From JAIRMO01 sp046533115 (GTDB lineage Bacteria; Spirochaetota; Spirochaetia; Treponematales; Breznakiellaceae): 64,000 bases of DNA. Positions 1-7,356 of this stretch are shown piece by piece. The notes beneath the pieces are model-generated. The model was not told the DNA's origin, did not search any database, and was given only the letters and a program-made list of their open reading frames with translations. The stretch is from assembly GCF_046533115.1 (NCBI RefSeq), contig NZ_JAJQRC010000003.1, positions 89,268 through 153,267 of the forward strand. The letters run 5' to 3'. Made by a program: the position numbers and the translations under genes. The stretch's first letter is position 1, and the number at the start of each line of letters is the position of its first letter.

Positions 1-26
1 CCTTAATCGGCAGCCGGTTCGGAATC

Positions 27-518
27 ATGGAGGGCTTATTGCGGTTTACTCCCCGGGGTGGAAATCCTCTTTTTGACGCGCTTGAACCGGTAATAACGGG
101 TTTGGGAATGATCCTGGTGGAATTATCCGTATTCCATCATAAGGGGGGCGTTCAAATCCGTGCTGTGGTTTCCGGGCCAAACCCCATGGGGGTGGAGGGT
201 TGTTCCCGGGTCCATCATGCCCTGCTTCCCCGGTTGGAGTTGGCCTTTCCCGGTCAGGATCTATCCGTAGAGGTGTCCTCCCCGGGGATAGACCGGGTTA
301 TTAAAGACGGTTCCGAATTTGCCTGTTATATAGGCCGGGGTGTACGGTGTTTCAGGACGGATATTTCCGATTGGTCCGGCGGTATCTTGGTAGCCGCGGA
401 TACCACCCAGGTTACGATTAAGAATCGGGATGGAGAAATGAAGCTTGACTATGAAATTATCGCCAAGGCAAAGTTAGATTACTCACAGGAGGTTGAAAAC
501 TCGTGGCAACGGATATGA
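27..518 (+). CDS. rimP: Ribosome maturation factor RimP
   Basis: RimP assists late 30S subunit maturation in the cytoplasm. The 163-residue product has the family length and fold pattern: an N-terminal alpha/beta domain with the conserved segment VEVSSPGIDR at about residues 81-90, then a small beta-rich C-terminal domain. It is the first gene of the rimP-nusA-infB-rbfA-truB run found in most bacteria. The ATG at 27 is near the window edge, so an upstream start cannot be excluded. Its stop (516-518) lies inside nusA, implying translational coupling. The call rests on both sequence and neighbourhood. Confidence 0.93.
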   Translation: MEGLLRFTPRGGNPLFDALEPVITGLGMILVELSVFHHKGGVQIRAVVSGPNPMGVEGCSRVHHALLPRLELAFPGQDLSVEVSSPGIDRVIKDGSEFACYIGRGVRCFRTDISDWSGGILVAADTTQVTIKNRDGEMKLDYEIIAKAKLDYSQEVENSWQRI

Positions 519-2008
519 CGGAGGCAATACATCAACTTATTCAGGATAGGGGTATCTCTGAGGAGTTGGTGCTGCGGACCATCGAAAACACCCTTCTTGC
601 GGCATATAAACGCCGCTTTGGAAACGCCGACAACGCGATTGTCCGGTTTAGTGATGACAACCGGGAAGTTTCGATTTACGCAAAGAAAAAAATTGTAGAT
701 GGTGTTTACGATCCGGTTTCGGAGATAGATCTGGAAGAAGCCCGGGAGTTGAACCCCGAGGCGGAAATTGGGGATGAGCTGCTTTTAGAAGTAGACCCCA
801 AGGACTTTGACCGGATTTCAGTACAGAGCGCCAAACAGACCGCCCATCAGTCTATTCGGGAAATCCAGAAAGACAGCCTTTTTGAGGAATACAAGGATAA
901 GGTGGGGGAGATAATCATCGGGTACTATCAGCGGGAACGGAACGGTACCATTTATGTGGATCTGGGAAAGGTGGAGGGGATCCTGCCTAAAAAATACCAG
1001 TCTCCCCGGGAAATCTACCATGTAAACGATCGGATCAAGGCTCTGATCACCGAGGTAAACAAGACCCCCGCGGGGCTCCAGGTGGTACTTTCCCGGACCC
1101 ATACCGATTTTGTCCGGGCCATCTTTGAGCTTGAGGTACCGGAAGTTTACGATAAAACCGTGGAAATTCACAAAATAGTTCGGGAGCCGGGGTACCGAAC
1201 CAAACTAGCGGTTTATTCCAACCGGGAGGATGTGGACCCGGTGGGGGCCTGTGTGGGTCTTAAGGGGGTCCGGATCCAGGCGGTGATCCGAGAAATGGAA
1301 GGGGAAAAGATCGATATCCTTAAATACGATCCGGACCCCCGGCGGTTCATAAAAAATGCCCTTTCCCCGGCGGAGGTCCGGGATGTGGTGGTTTTGGATG
1401 AAGGCAAACACCAGGCCCTGGCGGTGGTCAGCGATTCCCAGCTTTCCCTGGCCATAGGGAAGCAGGGGCTGAATGTGCGTTTGGCGAACCGCCTCGTGGA
1501 TTGGAATATAGACGTTAAAACCGATGCCCAGTTTGCGGAAATGGATATATCCTCCGAATCCCGGCGGGCGGTTTCCGAACTTTTCGGGGATCCCGAATCC
1601 TATGACGAAGAGATATCCCGGATTTTGGAATTGCCCGGGGTGGATTCCGCGGTGGCCGAAGCCCTCCGGACCAACGGTATTGATTTTATCGAAGATTTTC
1701 TTGCCCTCTCACCGGAGAAACTCGGTGATATCCCGGGGGTTACCCCGGAACAGATTGAGGTTCTGCGTAAACTTATTGAAGATAATGTTGAAATTGTGGA
1801 AGAGGAAGAAATCCAGGGAGAAGAGGTCTTTTCCGATGATGTTCCGGAGAGCGGGGAGGAAAGTTCCGCCATGGAAGCGGAGGGGGAAGAGAATTTCCCG
1901 GAGGTGGAGGAATATGAATGTCCCGAATGTGGAGCCAAGATAACGGTGGATATGACAAGCTGTCCGAATTGCGGCATTGGGTTGAGTTTTGAATATGAGG
2001 ATGAATAA
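503..2008 (+). CDS. nusA: Transcription termination/antitermination protein NusA with C-terminal zinc ribbon
   Basis: NusA binds RNA polymerase and modulates pausing, termination and antitermination. The 501-residue protein shows an N-terminal polymerase-binding domain (about 1-130), an S1 domain (about 133-200), tandem KH domains (about 200-345, with GKQGLNVRLA) and helix-hairpin-helix-like repeats (about 360-425). An acidic linker leads to a zinc ribbon with Cys473, Cys476, Cys487 and Cys490, which E. coli NusA lacks. The start is GTG at 503, preceded by AGGAGG at 487-492 with good spacing, and overlaps rimP by 16 nt. A 34-nt gap separates it from infB. Confidence 0.96.
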   Translation: MATDMTEAIHQLIQDRGISEELVLRTIENTLLAAYKRRFGNADNAIVRFSDDNREVSIYAKKKIVDGVYDPVSEIDLEEARELNPEAEIGDELLLEVDPKDFDRISVQSAKQTAHQSIREIQKDSLFEEYKDKVGEIIIGYYQRERNGTIYVDLGKVEGILPKKYQSPREIYHVNDRIKALITEVNKTPAGLQVVLSRTHTDFVRAIFELEVPEVYDKTVEIHKIVREPGYRTKLAVYSNREDVDPVGACVGLKGVRIQAVIREMEGEKIDILKYDPDPRRFIKNALSPAEVRDVVVLDEGKHQALAVVSDSQLSLAIGKQGLNVRLANRLVDWNIDVKTDAQFAEMDISSESRRAVSELFGDPESYDEEISRILELPGVDSAVAEALRTNGIDFIEDFLALSPEKLGDIPGVTPEQIEVLRKLIEDNVEIVEEEEIQGEEVFSDDVPESGEESSAMEAEGEENFPEVEEYECPECGAKITVDMTSCPNCGIGLSFEYEDE

Positions 2009-2042
2009 TTATCATCATTAACGGTATGAATAAAGGTGGATC

Positions 2043-4616
2043 ATGGCTGAGGAATTAGATAGTACCCAAAAACCAAAGAAAGTTGAACTCATTAAACATG
2101 TGAGGAACGATCATGACCCTCAGGAAGGAAAAAGCGGTTCCGGAGGGGATCATGGGGAACGCCGCAAGGTGGTGGTGGTTAAGAAAAAAAGCGCCCTTCC
2201 GGTTGCGCCGGGGGCTGCGAAAAAAATTCAGCCGAAGGTCGTGGTGGTACCTGCCCAGGTGGAAACGGGGAATGAAAAGGAAGGCGTCTCCCCTGTTTCC
2301 GAACCCGCCGGAACCAAAGAAAATTCCCTGCCCGGGGGGGGAGTACCGAAAAACATCCCTCCGGTGCGGAGTGGAGATCCGCAGATCACCGCTTTTCCCA
2401 ATACCCAGCGGCCCGCGGTCGCCGTCGGCCGGGTAGGGGGACGTCCGGTGGGGCCGCGCCCTCCCCGGGACGAGGGAAACCGTCCGCCTTTTTCCAACCA
2501 GCGTTCCCCGGGCGGCGGTCCGGGACGGAGCGGGGGCAGGCCGATGGGCCCCCGTCCCGGTGATAACCGGGGCGGTTTTCAGGGCAGTCCCCGGCAGTTT
2601 GGAAGCGGCGCCCCTTCCCGGCCCGGGGGGCCCCGGCCTGCCGGCGGCCCCGGCCGTCCCGGTGGGTTTACCGGATCCCGGCCGCAGGGTCCCCGGTCTG
2701 GTCCTGGTTTGCCCCCACCCCCCTCGCTGGCGGAGGGGAAAGGGCCGGTAAAGAAGTCCTTTAAGGCGAAAAAGGCGGTTTATCAGCGAAAAGAACAGGA
2801 AATGGAGGAAAAACTCCTCCAGACCAAAAAAAAGATCACCCACATGGCCAATCCGGTCCCCAAATCCATTGATATTATGGAAGTGATATCGGTTTCAGAA
2901 CTGGCCCGCAAGATGAACCTTAAGGCATCGGATCTGATTCAGAAACTGATGAGTATGGGGATGATGGTAACCATAAATCAGCAGATCGACGCGGAAACCG
3001 CCACGATTTTGGCGGCGGAATTTGGGGCGGACGTAAACATTGTCAGCCTCTACGATGAGACCGTGATCGCGACCGAAGCGGACGATGACGCGTCCCTGGC
3101 CCCCCGGCCCCCGGTGGTTACGGTCATGGGTCACGTGGATCACGGTAAAACCAAACTCCTGGACGCCATCCGGAGCGCCGATGTGGTTTCCGGCGAATTC
3201 GGCGGTATCACCCAGCATATCGGGGCCTATACGGTGGATACCGTTCATGGGGGCCGGATCACCTTCCTGGATACCCCCGGTCATGAGGCCTTTACCCGGA
3301 TGCGGGCCCGGGGCGCCCAGGTAACGGACATTGTGATACTGGTGGTTGCCGCCGATGACGGGGTGATGCCCCAGACCATTGAGGCCATAAACCACGCTAA
3401 AGAGGCGGAAGTTCCCATTATCGTGGCGGTTAATAAAATGGACAAACCCGAGGCCAACCCCGATAAGGTTAAGAGCCAGCTTTCGGAGCTGGGCCTTATG
3501 CCCGAAGATTGGGGGGGGCAAACCATGTTTGTGGAACTTTCCGCCCTCAGGAAGGAGGGGATCGATAAGCTCATCGATGCCATCCTGCTGGAAACGGAAA
3601 TTCTGGATCTCAAGGCCAATTATAACCGGAACGCCGAAGGAAAGATCCTGGAATCTCGGATAGATCACGGCCGTGGTATCGTTGCCACCGTCATCGTACA
3701 GCGGGGGACCCTGGAGATTGGGGATTCCTTTGTGGCCGGTATTTGGCCCGGAAAGGTACGGGCCCTCTTTAACGACAAGGGGGAAAAGGTTGATCAGGCC
3801 ACCCCTTCCATGCCCGTGGAGGTATTGGGTTTTGAGGGGATCCCCGATGCGGGGGACCCCATCCATGTGGTGGGGGATGAACGGGTAGCCCGGGGGATTT
3901 CCGCAAAACGGCAGGAGCTTAAACGGTTTGAGGACGCCAAAAACATCAAAAAGATCACCCTGGACAACCTCTACGATACCATCAATGACGGGGCGATTCA
4001 GGAACTCAAGGTTATTATCAAAAGTGATGTCCAGGGTTCCGCCGAGGTACTCCGATCGAGTTTGGAGAAACTCTCCAACGATGAGGTACGGCTTAATGTG
4101 ATCCAGGCCCTTCCGGGGGCTATCAACGAAGGGGATGTGGATCTGGCCATCGCCTCCAATGCCATTATCATCGGGTTTAACGTGCGGCCCGTCCCCAAGG
4201 CGAAGATCCTGGCGGATCAGGAGAAGGTGGATGTCCGTAAATACAATGTCATATACAAGGCGGTCGAAGAGATCCGCCAGGCCATGGAGGGGATGCTTAA
4301 ACCCGATACCAAAGAGGAAGTGATCGCTTCGGTGGAGGTACGGGAAACCTTTAAGGTGCCGAAAATCGGTACCATCGCCGGATGTTATGTCCTTAGCGGG
4401 ACGGTTAAGCGGAACGCCAGTGTGAATATCATCCGGGAGGGTATCGTGGTTCATACGGGGAAAATCAGTTCCCTCCGGCGTTTTAAAGATGATGCCCGGG
4501 AAGTGGCGGCGGGTTATGAATGCGGAATAGGGTTTGACGGGTTTGACGCCATCCAGGTGGGGGATCAAATAGAGGTTTTTGAATTAGTAGAAATTGCCCG
4601 GAAGTTTGGACCGTAA
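2043..4616 (+). CDS. infB: Translation initiation factor IF-2
   Basis: IF-2 is the GTPase that delivers fMet-tRNA to the 30S subunit and promotes subunit joining. The 857-residue protein has a basic N-terminus, then a long Gly/Pro/Arg-rich low-complexity stretch (about residues 110-235), an IF2-N domain (about 275-345) and the G domain with GHVDHGKT near 363, DTPGHE near 413 and NKMD near 464. Domains II, III and IV follow. G8 runs at 2334-2341 and 3511-3518 do not break the frame. rbfA starts 4 nt after the stop. Confidence 0.97.
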   Translation: MAEELDSTQKPKKVELIKHVRNDHDPQEGKSGSGGDHGERRKVVVVKKKSALPVAPGAAKKIQPKVVVVPAQVETGNEKEGVSPVSEPAGTKENSLPGGGVPKNIPPVRSGDPQITAFPNTQRPAVAVGRVGGRPVGPRPPRDEGNRPPFSNQRSPGGGPGRSGGRPMGPRPGDNRGGFQGSPRQFGSGAPSRPGGPRPAGGPGRPGGFTGSRPQGPRSGPGLPPPPSLAEGKGPVKKSFKAKKAVYQRKEQEMEEKLLQTKKKITHMANPVPKSIDIMEVISVSELARKMNLKASDLIQKLMSMGMMVTINQQIDAETATILAAEFGADVNIVSLYDETVIATEADDDASLAPRPPVVTVMGHVDHGKTKLLDAIRSADVVSGEFGGITQHIGAYTVDTVHGGRITFLDTPGHEAFTRMRARGAQVTDIVILVVAADDGVMPQTIEAINHAKEAEVPIIVAVNKMDKPEANPDKVKSQLSELGLMPEDWGGQTMFVELSALRKEGIDKLIDAILLETEILDLKANYNRNAEGKILESRIDHGRGIVATVIVQRGTLEIGDSFVAGIWPGKVRALFNDKGEKVDQATPSMPVEVLGFEGIPDAGDPIHVVGDERVARGISAKRQELKRFEDAKNIKKITLDNLYDTINDGAIQELKVIIKSDVQGSAEVLRSSLEKLSNDEVRLNVIQALPGAINEGDVDLAIASNAIIIGFNVRPVPKAKILADQEKVDVRKYNVIYKAVEEIRQAMEGMLKPDTKEEVIASVEVRETFKVPKIGTIAGCYVLSGTVKRNASVNIIREGIVVHTGKISSLRRFKDDAREVAAGYECGIGFDGFDAIQVGDQIEVFELVEIARKFGP

Positions 4617-4619
4617 GCT

Positions 4620-4979
4620 ATGTCGGAATATAGGCTTGAACGGATAGGACGGCTTATTCAGGAACTGATCGGGTCCCTCATCGTGGAGGGCCGGATCAAA
4701 GATCCCCGGGTGGATTCCTTTATCTCTATTACCCGGGTTAAGGTATCCCGGGATCTCTCCTTCGCGGATGTGTATGTCTCCGATTATCGGACCACCAAGG
4801 GTCCCCGGCAGGGTATCGCCGGTTTACAGAGCGCCGCCGGGTTTATCCAGGCCCAGTTAAACGCCGGGATGCGGATCCGCCAAATTCCCCGGCTCCGTTT
4901 TCACGAGGATCCGGGGATTCGTGAAGGCTTTGAGATGATTAAAAAAATCGAGGGTTTAGTGCATAATGACGGCTCCTGA
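4620..4979 (+). CDS. rbfA: 30S ribosome-binding factor RbfA
   Basis: RbfA is a cold-shock-associated KH-like protein that binds the 16S rRNA 5' region during 30S maturation. The 119-residue product has normal length and the conserved N-terminal start (YRLERIGRLIQELIG) and the LRFHEDPGI segment near the end. It starts 4 nt after infB and its stop lies 14 nt inside truB, in the standard infB-rbfA-truB order. Confidence 0.95.
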   Translation: MSEYRLERIGRLIQELIGSLIVEGRIKDPRVDSFISITRVKVSRDLSFADVYVSDYRTTKGPRQGIAGLQSAAGFIQAQLNAGMRIRQIPRLRFHEDPGIREGFEMIKKIEGLVHNDGS

Positions 4980-5898
4980 GCCCTCGGGAATAGTATTGCT
5001 CAACAAACCCCCCGGACTAACCTCATTTCAATCCCTGGATTTGGTAAAAAAGTTCTTTTCCACTTCTAAGGTAGGTCACGCCGGTACCCTGGATAAGTTT
5101 GCCTCGGGTCTCCTCCTGGTGCTGGTGGGCCGGGCGGTAAAATTAACCCCCTGGGTTTCGGGTTGTGATAAACACTACCAGGGGGTCATCCGGTTCGGCG
5201 TTGAAACCGATACCCTGGATCCCGAAGGCGCCCCCATCGCCCGGGGGGAGATCCCCCCCCGGGAAGTCCTGGAGGAGGTCCTTCCCCGGTTTCGGGGGGA
5301 TATACTCCAGGCGCCTCCGGCTTATTCCGCGATCCATCTGGGGGGTAAACGGGCTTCCCAGCGCGTCCGGGAGGGAGAGTCGGTGGAAATGGAGAAACGC
5401 CCCGTTACGGTTTATGCCCTGGACCTCCTCTCCTACGAGCCGCCCCTGGCTTCCATCCATGTCCATTGTTCCAAGGGGACCTATATCCGCTCCCTGGCCC
5501 GGGACATAGCCCTGGCGGCGGGCTCCCGGGGCCACCTCCAGGCCCTTACCCGGACCCAGGCGGCGGGTTTTTATCTTTCCCAGGCCCTGGAATTTTCCTC
5601 CTTCTCCCCGGAAAAGGCCCCCCCGGCGGAGGTCCTTACGCCCCTGGATCCGCGCTTCTTTGAAGCCCTGGGGATCCCCGTTATTTTTGCCGATGCCCCT
5701 ACGGCGGAAAAGATATGCCGGGGCATACCCCCGGACAGGCTCATAAAGGAGAAACGGCTTATTCCTCCCCCGGATGCCCAGGTTGCCGCGGTAGGGCTGT
5801 TCCGATCCGGGGCCGGCAGGGACGGGGATTTTTTGGGAATAATCGAACAAAAGGCCGCCGGTGTCTGGTCCTACGGATATGTCTATGCGTCTTCTTGA
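4966..5898 (+). CDS. truB: tRNA pseudouridine(55) synthase TruB
   Basis: TruB converts U55 to pseudouridine in the T-loop of elongator tRNAs. The 310-residue product has the family signature GHAGTLDKFASGLL with catalytic Asp43, the KHYQG segment, and the RSLARDIA block. ATG at 4966 overlaps rbfA by 14 nt, and the 3' end overlaps ribF. The C-terminal region after about residue 240 is not clearly a PUA domain. Confidence 0.94.
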   Translation: MTAPEPSGIVLLNKPPGLTSFQSLDLVKKFFSTSKVGHAGTLDKFASGLLLVLVGRAVKLTPWVSGCDKHYQGVIRFGVETDTLDPEGAPIARGEIPPREVLEEVLPRFRGDILQAPPAYSAIHLGGKRASQRVREGESVEMEKRPVTVYALDLLSYEPPLASIHVHCSKGTYIRSLARDIALAAGSRGHLQALTRTQAAGFYLSQALEFSSFSPEKAPPAEVLTPLDPRFFEALGIPVIFADAPTAEKICRGIPPDRLIKEKRLIPPPDAQVAAVGLFRSGAGRDGDFLGIIEQKAAGVWSYGYVYASS

Positions 5899-6688
5899 GT
5901 GGCCCCGCGTTATGGCGGGCGCCCTTTTAGACGGGTCCGTCAGGGGAGGAACCGCCGTGACCGTCGGGGTTTTTGACGGGGTTCACCGGGGCCATCAGGC
6001 CCTTATCGGAAAGATCCTTCGGCAGGCCCCCGGCTGTGTCCCCACGGTGATCACCTTTAGGCAAAACCCCAAGAAGGTATTACGCCCTGGGGAATACCGG
6101 GGGGATATTGTCGGGTTGGACCGGAAGATGATTATCTTTGAAGCCCTGGGGGTGGAACTGGTTATCCTGATTGACTTTTCCGGAGATTTCAGTAAAATAA
6201 GGGGTAGGGATTTTATTGGTTTTTTAAAAAGCCGGGGAAGCTTACAATTTCTCGCGGTGGGCAGTAATTTCCGGTGTGGCTGTGGACTTGATACGGGGGT
6301 AACGGAAATAAAAAAACTCAACCCCCAAACCGAAGTGGTTCCCCCGGTAATGGAAGGGGGGCTGCCGGTTAGTTCCAGCCGGATCCGGGAGGCGGTTTTC
6401 TCAGGCGACCTGGATAAGGCGGCTTTGCTCCTGGGTAGAAAGGTGGAAATAGATTTGGCCGGTATCGCTTTCCGCCCTAAGGGGGGTGGTTTGTTTTACG
6501 AGGCCCGTTCCCATTACCGGATCCTGCCCCCCCCAGGGTGGTATAGCGTAAATTTTTATGGATCCCCTCAGAGCGGGGGAACGGAAACGGAAGTGCTGAT
6601 TGAAGATGACGGCGTGTTTATTCCGTCATTACATCAGGCGGATCGTATTGAATTTATAAAGGAGCCGGTTTCAAAATGCAAGGTTTAA
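5879..6688 (+). CDS. ribF: FAD synthetase (RibF-type nucleotidyltransferase) with degenerate riboflavin kinase region
   Basis: RibF normally makes FMN then FAD through a C-terminal riboflavin kinase and an N-terminal FMN adenylyltransferase. The N-terminal half is clear: VGVFDGVHRGH as nucleotide-binding HxGH-type motif, FRQNPKKVL, and VSSSRIREAV. The last 80 or so residues do not show the usual riboflavin kinase PTAN block, so kinase activity is doubtful. Candidate starts are GTG 5861, ATG 5879 and ATG 5885; none has a strong ribosome site, and all overlap truB. I chose 5879. The 3' end includes a CCGGTTTCAAAA motif seen elsewhere in intergenic DNA. Confidence 0.85.
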   Translation: MSMRLLEWPRVMAGALLDGSVRGGTAVTVGVFDGVHRGHQALIGKILRQAPGCVPTVITFRQNPKKVLRPGEYRGDIVGLDRKMIIFEALGVELVILIDFSGDFSKIRGRDFIGFLKSRGSLQFLAVGSNFRCGCGLDTGVTEIKKLNPQTEVVPPVMEGGLPVSSSRIREAVFSGDLDKAALLLGRKVEIDLAGIAFRPKGGGLFYEARSHYRILPPPGWYSVNFYGSPQSGGTETEVLIEDDGVFIPSLHQADRIEFIKEPVSKCKV

Positions 6689-6848
6689 ATCCGGTTTTAG
6701 AAAAAGCGGTGGGACTAGCCGGGCGTTTTTTCTTTAAATCCAAGGCTGCCGGACAAGCAAGGCTTGTCTTTCAAAATCATGGTCCCGGGGGACCGGAGGA
6801 TTTTGAATCAGCTTACGAGGTGAATTGGTTTCCAAGGAGAGAATATAT
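6689..6848 (+). promoter_or_regulatory. rpsO leader with two small hairpins
   Basis: The 160-nt gap between ribF and rpsO holds two short perfect hairpins: GACAAGC/GCTTGTC at 6752-6768 and GGTCC/GGACC at 6781-6794. In several bacteria S15 represses its own mRNA by binding leader structure; that this leader does so is inference. A 60-codon reading frame across it looks non-coding. Confidence 0.3.
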
Positions 6849-7118
6849 ATGGCTTTAAACAAAGAAGATGTGACCTCTATCATTACGAAATTCGGCAAGA
6901 ACGAAAAGGATACCGGTACCTCGGAAGTTCAAATTGCCCTGTTGACCAAACGGATAAACCAGCTTACGGAGCATTGCAAGCTCTATAAGAAGGACAAGTC
7001 CAGCCAGCGAGGCTTGTTGATCCTGGTCGGAAAGCGGCGGCGTATGTTGAAGTATATACAGCGGACTGAGCTGGAAAAGTACCGGTCCCTTATCAAGGAA
7101 TTGGGACTCCGCAAATAA
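6849..7118 (+). CDS. rpsO: 30S ribosomal protein S15
   Basis: S15 binds 16S rRNA helices 20-22 and nucleates the 30S platform. The 89-residue product matches family length and has the landmark segments GTSEVQIALLT, the RGLLILVGKRRRML block and YRSLIKELGLRK at the end. The start is ATG 6849, preceded by AAGGAG near 6834; an in-frame TTG at 6825 is less likely. It is followed by a strong terminator and then pnp, the classic rpsO-pnp pairing. Confidence 0.97.
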   Translation: MALNKEDVTSIITKFGKNEKDTGTSEVQIALLTKRINQLTEHCKLYKKDKSSQRGLLILVGKRRRMLKYIQRTELEKYRSLIKELGLRK

Positions 7119-7121
7119 CCC

Positions 7122-7152
7122 CCGTAAAACCCCTCGGGGTTTTACGGTTCTT
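7122..7152 (+). terminator. Rho-independent terminator after rpsO
   Basis: A perfect 11-bp stem (CCGTAAAACCC / GGGTTTTACGG) with a CTCG tetraloop lies 4 nt after the rpsO stop and is followed by TTCTTT. The structure would end or attenuate the nusA-infB-rpsO transcript before pnp. Confidence 0.8.
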
Positions 7153-7301
7153 TGGCGCTGCCTGGAATCGGCCCGTATGAAAGCGGCCGGGCCCGGGTCT
7201 CTTTAAGGCCCCTGAGGCTGTTTCATAAAGATGAAGCGGCGGCCTTATATTTAGGGGAAAAAGCGGGATGGCTCCATTGGGGGTTTAACCGTTTTTTCCA
7301 A

Positions 7302-7339
7302 AGCCGGTTTCAAAAGAAATGTGCGTTCTGAGACCGGCT
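7302..7339 (+). promoter_or_regulatory. Hairpin in the pnp 5' leader
   Basis: A 10-bp inverted repeat (AGCCGGTTTC at 7302-7311, GAGACCGGCT at 7330-7339, one G-U pair) ends 17 nt before the pnp start. In E. coli a leader stem cut by RNase III lets PNPase repress its own mRNA; a similar role here is inference. The left arm contains the CCGGTTTCAAAA motif found at other sites in the window. The rest of the 7153-7356 gap holds only a GAGGCTGTTTCATAA motif at 7214. Confidence 0.45.
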
Positions 7340-7356
7340 CATGTGGATAGGAGTAT

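Noticed and set aside
2055..2843. 262-codon open frame antisense to the infB 5' region
   Set aside because: Arises from the Gly/Pro/Arg low-complexity region of IF-2; composition is Arg/Pro-rich and non-protein-like.
2895..4568. 557-codon open frame antisense to infB
   Set aside because: It is a reverse-frame shadow of a GC-rich gene with clear IF-2 motifs; the product has no domain and no ribosome site of note.
6676..6858. 60-codon frame between ribF and rpsO
   Set aside because: No ribosome site, overlaps both genes, and contains the dispersed CCGGTTTCAAAA motif; considered leader DNA.
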